Shown here: positions 8,241 to 16,403 of the stretch, in pieces | Layout: each line of letters starts with the position of its first letter | Numbering within the stretch: the stretch's first letter is position 1 | Assembly (NCBI GenBank): GCA_017506735.1 | Contig: JAFVMW010000073.1 | Span: 20,030-84,029, forward strand | Direction: 5' to 3' | DNA: 64,000 nt | DNA from: Oscillospiraceae bacterium | GTDB lineage: Bacteria; Bacillota; Clostridia; Oscillospirales; Oscillospiraceae | The notes under the pieces: model-generated | What the model was told of the DNA's origin: nothing | What the model saw: only the letters and a program-made list of their open reading frames with translations | Databases searched by the model: none | Program-made: the position numbers and the translations under genes

Positions 8241-9077
8241 TTACGCCTCCACGTACTGAATTGCCACGCATTCGGGGCCGCCCTGGGTGATGAAGGCAGG
8301 GCTCAGGGGCAGAATCTCGTAAATTGCGCCGGGCATTTCCGCCTTCAGCTTCTTCAGGGCCAGCTCGGCGTTTGCCAGGGTGCCGGCATGGGAGATATAC
8401 ACACGCCAGCCTTCACCGATGCCGTGCTTTTTCAGCTGCTCTGCAATGAACTTCACCGCGTGGGGGAAGCCCCGGCGGATGCCGGCGATGGTCAGACGGC
8501 AGCCGTCCTCGGTCTGGGTCATGATGGGGGTCAGATTGGCGGCCTTGCCAACATAGCTGACCAGGGGGGACAGTCTGCCGCCCCGGCGGAGATAGTCAAA
8601 GTCCGCAGGCACCAGGAAGCTCTTGGCGGAGTCGATCTTCTTCTCCAGCCAGGCATGGATCTCCTTCACGGATGCGCCGCCCTTTGCCAGCTCCACAGCC
8701 TTCTCCACCATGTAGCGGTGGGGGCCGCAGAGGGTCCGGGAATTGATGACGGTGAGCCGGTTGCTGTTTTCACACATCCGGGCAGCGGAAACGGCGGAAT
8801 TGTAGGTGCCGGACAGGCCGTCGGCCATGCAGATGTTCATGACCTCTTCGCCGGGGTAGGACTCGTACAGCTCCGTGACCGCGCCGATGGCAGGCTGGGA
8901 GGAGGTGGGCATGTGGCCCTGACGGATGATGGCAACGAACTCCTCGGAGCTGATCTCGTCAAACTCCCGGTAGGTCTTGCCGGCGATGGTGACGGACAGA
9001 GGGGAAACGGCAAAGCCGGCCTCTGCCGCCTGGGTGGTGGAATACAGGGTGGAAGTGTCGGAAATAATGCGTACCAT
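8241..9077 (-). CDS. DegV family fatty-acid-binding protein
   Basis: DegV/FakB proteins bind a fatty acid and present it to the kinase FakA. The 278-residue protein has the family N-terminal IISDTSTLY, the middle segment PTSSQPAIGAVTELYES and the serine-rich GLSGTYNSAVSA. LRRGGRLSPL further supports the family. The start at 9077 (MVRIISDT) was chosen over a Met 12 codons upstream because GAGAGG lies immediately before it and DegV proteins begin at this strand. No FakA gene is nearby, so the partner must be elsewhere. Confidence 0.9.
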   Translation of the reverse strand: MVRIISDTSTLYSTTQAAEAGFAVSPLSVTIAGKTYREFDEISSEEFVAIIRQGHMPTSSQPAIGAVTELYESYPGEEVMNICMADGLSGTYNSAVSAARMCENSNRLTVINSRTLCGPHRYMVEKAVELAKGGASVKEIHAWLEKKIDSAKSFLVPADFDYLRRGGRLSPLVSYVGKAANLTPIMTQTEDGCRLTIAGIRRGFPHAVKFIAEQLKKHGIGEGWRVYISHAGTLANAELALKKLKAEMPGAIYEILPLSPAFITQGGPECVAIQYVEA

Positions 9078-9204
9078 ATGAAATACCTCTCTTCTTTCTT
9101 GGTTCTGGAGCAATAGAATGGATAAATCGAAAGTGCGGTTTGTGGGAGGGCATTGCCAAACGGCGCTTAGCGTTTCTGCCGAAAAAGGTCGATTCTTTTT
9201 CTAT

Positions 9205-9234
9205 ATCATACCCTTTCCACCGGGGGTTTGTCAA
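9205..9234 (-). promoter_or_regulatory. Promoter for degV-like gene
   Basis: On the minus strand TTGACA (9234-9229) and TATGAT (9210-9205) are separated by 18 bp. This gives a leader of about 120 nt before the ATG, in which I recognise no riboswitch. Confidence 0.75.
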
Positions 9235-9308
9235 CTTCGGTGTGGAGGAAACCCGGTCTACCGCTGGGAGAAATGGGGTTCGGAATGGAGAAAATCCCCT
9301 TTTTGTCT

Positions 9309-9337
9309 TGACAAATGCAAAAACCAGGCCTATAATG
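9309..9337 (+). promoter_or_regulatory. Consensus promoter for the T-box/trpB2 transcript
   Basis: Perfect TTGACA (9309-9314) and perfect TATAAT (9332-9337) are separated by exactly 17 bp. Transcription would start near 9345, at the beginning of the T-box leader. Confidence 0.92.
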
Positions 9338-9344
9338 ATACAAA

Positions 9345-9616
9345 CCGTTGCGGAAGAGTAAGTAGCCATGCTTCTCCTTTTCCTCAGAGAGCCGCGGATG
9401 GTGGAATCGCGGTGAAAAGCAGTGTGGTGAATGGACTTCCAAGGGCAACCGGAAAAGAGGGTATCCCCCTCTGAGTATGCGCGCCGGAGCAGACACTCCG
9501 TTACCAAGGGTCAGCGTATGTCAGTACGCGTAAAGTGGGCGCGGATCGCGTCAAGCCGGGTGGCACCGCAGGAATCTTCTCCTGTCCCAGCATTACGCTT
9601 GGGGACGGGTTTTTTT
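9345..9616 (+). promoter_or_regulatory. T-box riboswitch, tRNA-Trp specific
   Basis: The leader shows the T-box order: stem I with AGAGAGCCGCGG and GGTG, a specifier region GAATGGAC with TGG (Trp) at 9432-9434, and the T-box sequence GGGTGGCACCGC (9558-9569). The TGGC bulge would pair with an acceptor end carrying discriminator G, as in bacterial tRNA-Trp. A competing terminator stem (CCTGTCCC at 9581-9588 with GGGGACGGG at 9601-9609, then TTTTTT) follows. Uncharged tRNA-Trp should favour the antiterminator and allow trpB2 expression. Confidence 0.92.
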
Positions 9617-9657
9617 ATTTCCCCGTCCCTCCGGAAAACCGAAAGGAGATCATCATC

Positions 9658-11031
9658 ATGTCTGAACAGAAAATTCCTTACAAAATCTACCTGGAAGAAA
9701 GCGAGATGCCCACTGCCTGGTATAACCTCCGGGCCGATATGGTCAATAAGCCTGCTCCCCTGCTCAACGGCGAAACCCTTCAGCCCATGACCGAGGACGA
9801 GCTGTCCGAGGTGTTCTGCCGGGAGCTGGCCCGTCAGGAGATGGATGACACCACCGCCTATTTCCCCATCCCCGAGAAGATCCGGGATTTCTATAAGATG
9901 TACCGTCCGGCCCCCCTGGTCCGGGCCTACTGCCTGGAGGAAAAGCTCCAGACCCCTGCAAAGATCTACTATAAGTACGAGGGCGGCAATACCTCCGGCT
10001 CCCACAAGCTGAACTCCGCCATCGCCCAGGCCTACTATGCCAAGGAGCAGGGCCTGACCGGCGTTACCACCGAGACCGGCGCCGGACAGTGGGGCACCGC
10101 CCTTTCTATGGCCTGCGCCTACCTGGGCCTGGACTGCAAGGTCTACATGGTCAAGGTCAGCTATGAGCAGAAGCCCTTCCGCCGGGAGGTCATGCGCACC
10201 TACGGCGCCTCCGTCACCCCCTCCCCCTCCATGGATACTGCTGTGGGCCGGAAGATCCTTGCCGAGCATCCCGGCACCGGCGGCTCTCTCGGCTGCGCCA
10301 TTTCTGAGGCTGTGGAGGTTGCCACCAATACCCCCGGCTACCGGTATGTCCTGGGTTCCGTGCTGAACCAGGTCATGCTCCACCAGTCCATCATCGGCCT
10401 GGAAACCAAGGCGGCCCTGGACAAGTACAACGTCAAGCCCGACATCATCATCGGCTGCGCCGGCGGCGGAAGCAACCTGGGCGGTCTGATTGCCCCCTTC
10501 ATGGGCGAAAAGCTGAGAGGCGAGGCGGATTATCAGATCATCGCCGTGGAGCCTGCCTCCTGCCCCTCCATCACCCGGGGCGTGTACGCCTACGACTACT
10601 GCGACACCGGCGCCGTCTGCCCTCTGGCCAAGATGTACACCCTGGGCTCCGGCTTCATCCCTGCCGCAACCCACGCAGGCGGTCTGCGCTACCACGGCAT
10701 GTGCCCCACCCTGAGCCAGCTCTATGACGACGGCCTGATGGAGGCCCGGAGCGTCCAGCAGACCGAGGTGTTCGAGGCTGCCGAGTATTTCGCCAGAGTG
10801 GAAGGCATCCTGCCTGCCCCCGAAAGCTCCCATGCCATCAAGGTGGCCATTGACGAGGCACGCAAGTGCATCGAAACCGGCGAGGAAAAGACCATCGTTT
10901 TTGGCCTCACCGGCACCGGCTACTTCGATATGTTCGCCTACGAGCGGTTCCACGACGGCAAGATGACCGACTACATCCCCACCGAGGAAGAGCTGGCCGC
11001 AGGCCGTGCAAAGCTGCCGAAAGTTGAATAA
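9658..11031 (+). CDS. trpB: Tryptophan synthase beta-like protein TrpB2
   Basis: TrpB condenses indole with serine using PLP to make tryptophan. The 457-residue length and motifs fit the TrpB2 subgroup rather than the shorter TrpB1. The PLP lysine is in GGNTSGSHKLNSA, the catalytic region is TETGAGQWGTALS, and the phosphate loop is GCAGGGSNLGG. No trpA or other trp gene adjoins it, so it probably uses free indole, possibly from diet or neighbouring bacteria. Its only visible regulation is the upstream tRNA-Trp T-box. GAAAGGAG precedes the ATG at 9658; an earlier in-frame start would lie inside the T-box and is rejected. Confidence 0.93.
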   Translation: MSEQKIPYKIYLEESEMPTAWYNLRADMVNKPAPLLNGETLQPMTEDELSEVFCRELARQEMDDTTAYFPIPEKIRDFYKMYRPAPLVRAYCLEEKLQTPAKIYYKYEGGNTSGSHKLNSAIAQAYYAKEQGLTGVTTETGAGQWGTALSMACAYLGLDCKVYMVKVSYEQKPFRREVMRTYGASVTPSPSMDTAVGRKILAEHPGTGGSLGCAISEAVEVATNTPGYRYVLGSVLNQVMLHQSIIGLETKAALDKYNVKPDIIIGCAGGGSNLGGLIAPFMGEKLRGEADYQIIAVEPASCPSITRGVYAYDYCDTGAVCPLAKMYTLGSGFIPAATHAGGLRYHGMCPTLSQLYDDGLMEARSVQQTEVFEAAEYFARVEGILPAPESSHAIKVAIDEARKCIETGEEKTIVFGLTGTGYFDMFAYERFHDGKMTDYIPTEEELAAGRAKLPKVE

Positions 11032-11040
11032 ATACCGAAA

Positions 11041-11066
11041 GGAGCGGCGAAAGCCGCTCCTTTTTT
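11041..11066 (+). terminator. Terminator after trpB2
   Basis: GGAGCGGC, a GAAA tetraloop and GCCGCTCC are followed by TTTTTT: a textbook intrinsic terminator ten bases past the stop. Confidence 0.92.
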
Positions 11067-11088
11067 GTGGGGAAGCCCCCACGGGCAA

Positions 11089-11154
11089 TGCGTGCGTAAG
11101 CGTGTCAGTCAATGTAATGCGAGTTGAAACCGCTCGACCGGGCCCTGCCCGGTT
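11089..11154. repeat. Family B repeat, copy 3
   Basis: It contains GCGTGCGTAAGCG, AATGCGAGTTGAAACCGCTCG and a flanking CCGGGCCCTGCCCGG palindrome. It lies upstream of the typA promoter. Confidence 0.6.
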
Positions 11155-11193
11155 GGATGATGAATTTGGTACTGGAATAATTGCATAAAAACA

Positions 11194-11222
11194 TTGCAAT
11201 TTATTTGTATATGTGGTATAAG
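11194..11222 (+). promoter_or_regulatory. Promoter for typA
   Basis: TTGCAA (11194-11199), 17 bp and TATAAG (11217-11222) lie about 54 bases before the typA ATG. Confidence 0.75.
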
Positions 11223-11275
11223 TAAATGTTGAGAGATTATCTTACATTTTGCGTCGAGAAGGAGACGATTGTATA

Positions 11276-13108
11276 ATGCCCAATCAGGAAAATATCCGAA
11301 ATATTGCCATTATCGCCCACGTTGACCACGGTAAGACCACTCTGGTTGACGAAATGCTGAAGCAGGGCGGCATCTACCGGGAAAACCAGGCCACTGTGGA
11401 CCGGGTCATGGACTCCGGCGACCTGGAACGGGAGCGCGGCATCACCATTCTGGCGAAAAACACTTCCATTTACTATAAGGACACCAAAATCAACATCGTG
11501 GACACCCCCGGCCACGCCGACTTCGGCGGCGAGGTGGAGCGCATCCTGAAGATGGTCAACGGCGTTATCCTGCTGGTGGACGCCGCGGAGGGCCCCATGC
11601 CCCAGACTCGTTTCGTGCTGGGCAAGGCCCTGGAGCTGGGCCACAAGGTCATCGTCGCCGTCAACAAGGTGGACAAGCCCGATGCCCGTGTCCATGAGGT
11701 CATGGACGAGGTTCTGGAGCTGCTGCTGGATCTGGATGCCACCGACGAGCAGTTCAACTCCCCCACCGTATTCTGCTCCGGCCGCCAGGGCACCGCTTCC
11801 TACGGCCCCGACGAGATGGGCACCGACCTGGTTCCCCTGTTCGAGACCATCGTGAATTATATCCCTGCCCCCCAGGGAGACGAGTCCGCGCCCTTGCAGC
11901 TGCTGGTTTCCTCCATCGACTACAATGAGTATGTGGGCCGGATCGCCATCGGCCGCATCGAGCGGGGTACCATCAAGGTCAACCAGGAGGTCACCATCTG
12001 CGACTACCATCAGGAGGATGTGAAGCAGAAGGCCAAGGTCGTGGCTCTGTACGAGTACGACGGCCTGGGCAAGAAGCCCATCCAGACCGCCTCCGCCGGT
12101 GAGATCGTGGCCCTGTCCGGCATCGCTGACATCACCATCGGCCGCACCATCTGCGCCCCCGAGGCAGCAGAGCCCCTGCCCTTCGTGAAGATCTCCGAGC
12201 CCACCATCGAAATGACCTTCGCCGTCAACGATTCTCCCTTTGCCGGCCGGGAAGGCAAGTTCGTCACCTCCCGGAACCTCCGTGACCGTCTGGAGAAGGA
12301 GCTGATGAAGGACGTTTCCCTCCGGGTTTCCGAGCAGGGCACCGATGCCTTCAACGTGGCAGGCCGGGGCGAGATGCACCTGTCCATTTTGATGGAGACC
12401 ATGCGCCGGGAGGGCTATGAGTTCTCCGTTTCCACTCCCCGTGTTCTGACCAAGGAGATCGACGGCAAGCTCTGCGAACCCATCGAGCGGATGGTTGCCG
12501 ATGTTCCCGAGGAGTGTATGGGCAGCGTCATCGAGAAGATCGGCAAGCGCAAGGGCGACCTGTTGGGCATGACCCCTGTGGGCAACCGCTACCGTCTGGA
12601 GTTTATGGTTCCCTCCCGTGGCCTCTTTGGCTACCGGAATGAGTTCCTGACGGACACCCGTGGAGAGGGCATCATGTCCTCCGTGCTGGACTCCTACGCC
12701 CCCATGAAGGGCGAGATCGAGCGCCGCAGCGTGGGCAGCCTGATCGCCTTCGAGTCCGGCGAGGCTGTGACCTACGGCCTCCACGCAGCCCAGGAGCGCG
12801 GCTCCCTGTTCATCGGCCCCGGCACTCCCGTTTACGCCGGCATGGTGGTGGGCGTGTGCAGCCGGAACGAGGATATGACCGTCAATGTCTGCAAGCGCAA
12901 GCAGCTGACCAATATGCGTGCCTCCGGCTCCGACGAGGCCCTGCGTCTGGTGACTCCCAGAATCTACTCCCTGGAGCAGTGCCTGGAGTTCCTGGCCGAC
13001 GACGAGCTGCTGGAATGCACCCCCAAGAGCCTGCGTATCCGCAAGCGGGAGCTGGATCACGGCATCCGTATGCGCGAGCTGATGAAGCGCCGCAACGCAG
13101 AGCAGTAA
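11276..13108 (+). CDS. typA: Ribosome-associated GTPase TypA/BipA
   Basis: TypA is a translational GTPase related to EF-G and LepA that binds the ribosome and helps 50S assembly and stress responses. The 610 residues fit the family. The G1 loop is AHVDHGKTTLVDE (about residues 13-25), G2/switch I is RERGITI, G3 is DTPGHADF and G4 is NKVDKPDA. The C-terminal part holds the EF-G-like domains III and V and the TypA-specific end. The ATG at 11276 follows GAAGGAG; an upstream TTG at 11249 is less likely. The gene is monocistronic, between a promoter and a strong terminator. Confidence 0.96.
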   Translation: MPNQENIRNIAIIAHVDHGKTTLVDEMLKQGGIYRENQATVDRVMDSGDLERERGITILAKNTSIYYKDTKINIVDTPGHADFGGEVERILKMVNGVILLVDAAEGPMPQTRFVLGKALELGHKVIVAVNKVDKPDARVHEVMDEVLELLLDLDATDEQFNSPTVFCSGRQGTASYGPDEMGTDLVPLFETIVNYIPAPQGDESAPLQLLVSSIDYNEYVGRIAIGRIERGTIKVNQEVTICDYHQEDVKQKAKVVALYEYDGLGKKPIQTASAGEIVALSGIADITIGRTICAPEAAEPLPFVKISEPTIEMTFAVNDSPFAGREGKFVTSRNLRDRLEKELMKDVSLRVSEQGTDAFNVAGRGEMHLSILMETMRREGYEFSVSTPRVLTKEIDGKLCEPIERMVADVPEECMGSVIEKIGKRKGDLLGMTPVGNRYRLEFMVPSRGLFGYRNEFLTDTRGEGIMSSVLDSYAPMKGEIERRSVGSLIAFESGEAVTYGLHAAQERGSLFIGPGTPVYAGMVVGVCSRNEDMTVNVCKRKQLTNMRASGSDEALRLVTPRIYSLEQCLEFLADDELLECTPKSLRIRKRELDHGIRMRELMKRRNAEQ

Positions 13109-13123
13109 GCAATCAAAAATCAA

Positions 13124-13152
13124 GGGCACACCGCAATGCGGTGTGCCCTTTT
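13124..13152 (+). terminator. Terminator after typA
   Basis: GGGCACACCGCA pairs with TGCGGTGTGCCC and is followed by TTTT. Confidence 0.9.
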
Positions 13153-13170
13153 GAACAACATGGGGAGTTG

Positions 13171-13328
13171 ATACGAACTCTTAATAAAACAGCCTGACGC
13201 TCACCGGCCTAAATTGCACCAGAATGCGTTCTCCTCCTAGGTGGGCGACAGCCCACCGTCGTCGTCGGCCTTTTCTGGCACAATTTATCCTTGCTGAGCA
13301 TCTAGGCCGTTCTATCAAGAATTAGTAT
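13171..13328. mobile_element. MITE-like element F, copy 1 (158 bp)
   Basis: The ends are inverted: ATACGAACTCTTAATAAAAC at the left, and ATACTAATTCTTGATAGAAC on the opposite strand at the right (16 of 20 match). Further inside, AAATTGCACCAGAA pairs with the reverse of TTCTGGCACAATTT, and a central GGTGGGC/GCCCACC hairpin caps it, so the whole unit can fold as one long hairpin. A second, nearly identical copy begins at 63863. It encodes nothing. A non-autonomous transposon is the best explanation; a structured small RNA is the alternative. Confidence 0.75.
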
Positions 13329-13362
13329 GAATTGGAGTTTGGCGAGGTGCTTCTATGATACT

Positions 13363-13546
13363 GTAGGGGACGGGAAACCTGTCCCCTAGGATGAGGAATA
13401 ACCTTTTGTAGGGAAAGGGCATGCCCTTTCCGATCACCTTTCGCCTTGCAGCAAGGTCGGTTTTATGGTAAGGCACTTGGCGTCTGCATCCAACCGGCTA
13501 TTATGAAAACTGTGAAGTGGTCGGCGGAGGCATGCCTCCGCCCTAC
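13363..13546. repeat. Cluster of three short palindromes (family A-like)
   Basis: Three separate perfect or near-perfect hairpins occur in this otherwise gene-free 184 bp: GTAGGGGACGGG...CTGTCCCCTA (13363-13388), GGAAAGGGC/GCCCTTTCC (about 13411-13431) and GGCGGAGGCATGCCTCCGCC (13523-13542, then CTAC). Each is framed by GTAGG or CCTAC. The rest of the 13109-13583 gap is the typA terminator and element F. Confidence 0.65.
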
Positions 13547-13583
13547 AGAGGAGTATCCAGCAGCCTGATAAACTCCGCTTTGG

Positions 13584-14750
13584 TTACGGCTTGCTGTCAG
13601 GCTTGGGACTTTCTGTTTCGGGCAGGGGGGCCGGTTCGGCGGAGGCCTGCTCCGCTTCGCCGCGGAGAATGTCGTCCCGGAGGATGCGGTAGCCTGCGGC
13701 AGCCAGGGGGACGCCCAGGAACATACCGGCAATGCCCATGATGCCGCCGCCTACGGTGACGGCCGCCAGAACCCAGATGCCGGGCAGGCCCATGGAGGAG
13801 CCCACCACCTTGGGATAGATCACATTGCCCTCAAACTGCTGCAGCAGCACCAGGAACACCAGAAACACCACAGCCTGCCAGGGGTCCACCGTCAGAATCA
13901 TGAAGGCACCCACGCCTGCGCCGATGTAGGCACCGGCCACGGGGATCAGGGCGGTGAAGGCGATCAGCGCGCTGATCATGGTGGCATAGGGCAGCTTCAG
14001 CAGCAGCATACCAAAGCAGCACAGGGAGCCAAGGATCACCGCTTCGATGCACTGGCCCACAATGTAGCGGTGGAAGCAGTCATCCACCACACCCAGCACA
14101 TAGCACAGGTTCCGGTACCAGTCATCCTTCAGATACCGCCGGGCCATCCGGTGGAACTGGCTGCCCAGATTTTCCTTGCCGGACAGCAGGTAGATGGAGA
14201 AAATCAGCGCCACCAGGCCGGTGACCAGGGCGGAGAACAGGGTGCTCACCGTGCTGACCAGCACGTCCATCACACTGCCCAGACCGGATTTGATCACATC
14301 CAGAATCTGGTTCAGCACGTTTTTCCAGTCGATGTTTTCCAGGGGCGCAAGCATTTCATCGGACAGCAGGCCCCACTGGTCGATCTTGTCCAGCACCTCG
14401 TCCATGAACGCGGGCAGCTCCGCCACAATGAGCCGGACACATTCCACCAGCTGGGGCAGGATCAGCAGGACGATCAGTCCCACCACTGCCAGCAGGGTGA
14501 TGAAGGCCAGCAGAATGCTCACCGTCCTGCGGATGCCGCAGAAGTCCTTCGTTTTGCCGGGAAGCCGCTCCTCGTAAAAGCGCATGAGGATGTTCACCAC
14601 ATAGGCAATGCCGCAGCCCAGGAATACCGGCACCGAGGCCCCCAGCACCAGCCGGATCAGCTCCGCCGCCCGGGGCCAGTAATGCACCGCCAGATACAGG
14701 GCAAAAACACTGGCGCCAATCTTCAGACAATCCTTGACGGTTACTTTCAT
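13584..14750 (-). CDS. AI-2E family transporter (PerM/YtvI-like permease)
   Basis: This 388-residue polytopic membrane protein belongs to the AI-2E/UPF0118 family, whose members include exporters and Na+/H+ antiporters. The N-terminal half has hydrophobic segments at about residues 10-30, 34-52 and 70-95 and a soluble loop near 95-155. The C-terminal half has the typical block YIVGQCIEAVILGSL, PYATMISALIAFTALIPVAGAYIGAG and a late GNVIYPKVVGSSMGLPGIWV motif. Neither substrate nor direction can be assigned. A short acidic, Pro-rich tail ends the protein. GGAGC lies just before the ATG. Confidence 0.87.
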   Translation of the reverse strand: MKVTVKDCLKIGASVFALYLAVHYWPRAAELIRLVLGASVPVFLGCGIAYVVNILMRFYEERLPGKTKDFCGIRRTVSILLAFITLLAVVGLIVLLILPQLVECVRLIVAELPAFMDEVLDKIDQWGLLSDEMLAPLENIDWKNVLNQILDVIKSGLGSVMDVLVSTVSTLFSALVTGLVALIFSIYLLSGKENLGSQFHRMARRYLKDDWYRNLCYVLGVVDDCFHRYIVGQCIEAVILGSLCCFGMLLLKLPYATMISALIAFTALIPVAGAYIGAGVGAFMILTVDPWQAVVFLVFLVLLQQFEGNVIYPKVVGSSMGLPGIWVLAAVTVGGGIMGIAGMFLGVPLAAAGYRILRDDILRGEAEQASAEPAPLPETESPKPDSKP

Positions 14751-14770
14751 AGCACAGTTGCTCCTTTTAG

Positions 14771-14931
14771 GGAAGCTCTGAATAAATTGGCAAGAGGTGG
14801 TGGCGAGAGATTTTGCTTCGATGGAAAGTTTGAAAAGCGGAGGAATACTGTATGTATTTCCCGTTTTTCAAACTGTACCAGCGGAGCAAAAGATCCGCCA
14901 TCCACCCGAAGGCGATTTATTCAGAGGTTCC
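14771..14931. mobile_element. MITE-like element G (161 bp) with TTAG target duplication
   Basis: The left end GGAAGCTCTGAATAAAT and the inverted right end GGAACCTCTGAATAAAT match at 16 of 17 positions. TTAG flanks both sides (14767-14770 and 14932-14935), a likely target-site duplication. The interior is also palindromic: GTTTGAAAAGCGG near 14828 pairs with CCGTTTTTCAAAC near 14862. No open reading frame fits a transposase. The ends resemble those of several IS families, so mobilisation by a transposase elsewhere is likely. Confidence 0.82.
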
Positions 14932-15020
14932 TTAGTTTTTCTTCTCTTATTATATGCCACAACCCCTCAGGTTGCAAGCGAAAGTCAAATTGGAGTTTGT
15001 GGGGGTGTTTCGACGATTCC

Positions 15021-15150
15021 GTAGGGGACGGCGTCCTCGACGTCCCGACCCAAAATCCGACCTCGATGGGCGGTTTTTGGGAAATATGTTGTGGTTACGA
15101 GACGGCAATCGGAGATTGCCGAGCGGGACGTCCAGGAGGCCGTCCCCTAC
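15021..15150. repeat. Family A repeat, long class (130 bp)
   Basis: It runs from GTAGGGGACGGCGTCCTCGA to GGCCGTCCCCTAC and carries the long-class insert CCCAAAATCCGACCTCGATG followed by GGTTACGAGACGGCAATC. It has the same orientation as the copy at 22284. Flank AAATTGGAGTTTG lies at 14988-15000. With element G it accounts for the 416-bp gap before the next gene. Confidence 0.87.
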
Positions 15151-15166
15151 AATGGTTGTCCATTCC

Positions 15167-16252
15167 TTATTTCTCCGGCAGCTCCCGTTTTCTCAGGCTG
15201 TTGGCGGCCCGGAACAGGTCTGCCAGAGCAGAGGTCAGGGTGCGGCGCATCTGCTCGTCCTCGGTCAGGGTGCGGATATAGTTGAGAATGTTCCAGGGCA
15301 GGATGATGTGACGGGCATCGGATACCTCGCCGGTGCCCAGAAGCTCGAACATGGCATCCACGAAGGCGTTCCGCTCCTGCCTGGTTTTTCCGGCCAGCCA
15401 TTGGTGGAGGGTTCCGTTGATGAACCGGGAATCGCCGCTGATGTCCTCCACCCGGACGAAATCGCCGCCCAGAACCTCCCAGGAGTATTCGTCGTGCTGG
15501 AGAATGCTGACCTGGCGGCTTTTGATAATCATGCAGGGCTCCTCATGCTCCAGAAGCAACCCCACCACCGAGGATTCCGGCACATAGCTGTGGATCTTCG
15601 GCACCATGGCCCGGTAGCCCGGGTCCCCCATCAGGGATTCGGTGAAGCCGGGGCCGTCGTTGTTGTACACCGCCAGAATCCGGCTCTGGAGCGCCTCCGG
15701 GCATCGGGAAGCGGCGTATACCGCCAGATTGCCGCCCTTGGAGTGGCCGCAGAGGATCAGCGGATGGTCATGATGACCGGCGAAGGTCTGGGTGTAGTAC
15801 AGGGCCTTCTCCTGGGCAGGGACGCAGGGCTGGAAGCTCATGTTGAAGTCCTCCTTCCAGCCCACCAGCGTGGCGTCGGTGCCCCGGAAGGCCAGCACGG
15901 CCTGACCGTTGGGCAGCAGGAAGGCCACGGCGGCGAACTGGCTCTCCAGCTCCGGCACCGTTTCACTGCGGTAGAACACCAGCTCCACATGACGGTAGCG
16001 CTCCGTCCCGGCGGCGGCCTGGAGAAGCCTGCCGTCGTTTTTCAGCAAAACCCGTTCGGCCTTGTCCGGCAGTACGGCGAAGGCATCCGCCACCACCTCC
16101 AGAGGCACCGGATGGGTGAAATCCTCCCGAACCAGGCCGTCGTAATGGACATAGGCCAGGGCAGAGAAAATCAGCCCGTCCACCGGCGTGACTCCCACAG
16201 CTTCAAAGCCAATGTCCCCACGCCAGTCAAGATAATCAAACAAGTCTGCCAT
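15167..16252 (-). CDS. DUF2974/Mbeg1-like alpha/beta hydrolase
   Basis: This 361-residue protein has the lipase-like nucleophile elbow GHSKGG (in LILCGHSKGGNLAVYAA), with the serine as probable nucleophile, and the lipase-class-3 oxyanion segment AFRGTDATLVGWKEDFNMSF. No signal peptide is present, so it is expected to be cytosolic. The natural substrate is unknown for these proteins in Clostridia. The tail (NILNYIRTLTEDEQMRRTL) is charged and helical. AGGTAGC precedes the ATG. It is a stand-alone gene flanked by a family A repeat. Confidence 0.82.
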   Translation of the reverse strand: MADLFDYLDWRGDIGFEAVGVTPVDGLIFSALAYVHYDGLVREDFTHPVPLEVVADAFAVLPDKAERVLLKNDGRLLQAAAGTERYRHVELVFYRSETVPELESQFAAVAFLLPNGQAVLAFRGTDATLVGWKEDFNMSFQPCVPAQEKALYYTQTFAGHHDHPLILCGHSKGGNLAVYAASRCPEALQSRILAVYNNDGPGFTESLMGDPGYRAMVPKIHSYVPESSVVGLLLEHEEPCMIIKSRQVSILQHDEYSWEVLGGDFVRVEDISGDSRFINGTLHQWLAGKTRQERNAFVDAMFELLGTGEVSDARHIILPWNILNYIRTLTEDEQMRRTLTSALADLFRAANSLRKRELPEK

Positions 16253-16349
16253 ATGCTACCTCCCGGGTTGAGATGGATTCAAATTTGACATTTCCTTCTA
16301 CTCTAATCATATCCCCCAAATATGAACAAATCTATCACAGAAACGCGGA

Positions 16350-16384
16350 AAAAGCCGTCGCACCGGGGTGGTGGGACGGCTTTT
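16350..16384 (-). terminator. Terminator for the NahK-like gene
   Basis: GCCGTC (16354-16359) and GACGGC (16375-16380) bracket a G/C-rich loop, with a T-run on the minus strand (AAAAA at 16349-16353). Confidence 0.75.
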
Positions 16385-16403
16385 ACAGAAAGTTTATAAT
16401 TGC

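Noticed and set aside
13171-13328. tRNA or known structured RNA gene
   Set aside because: The unit folds as a long hairpin with terminal inverted repeats, not a cloverleaf or a recognised RNA; no tRNA was found in the window.
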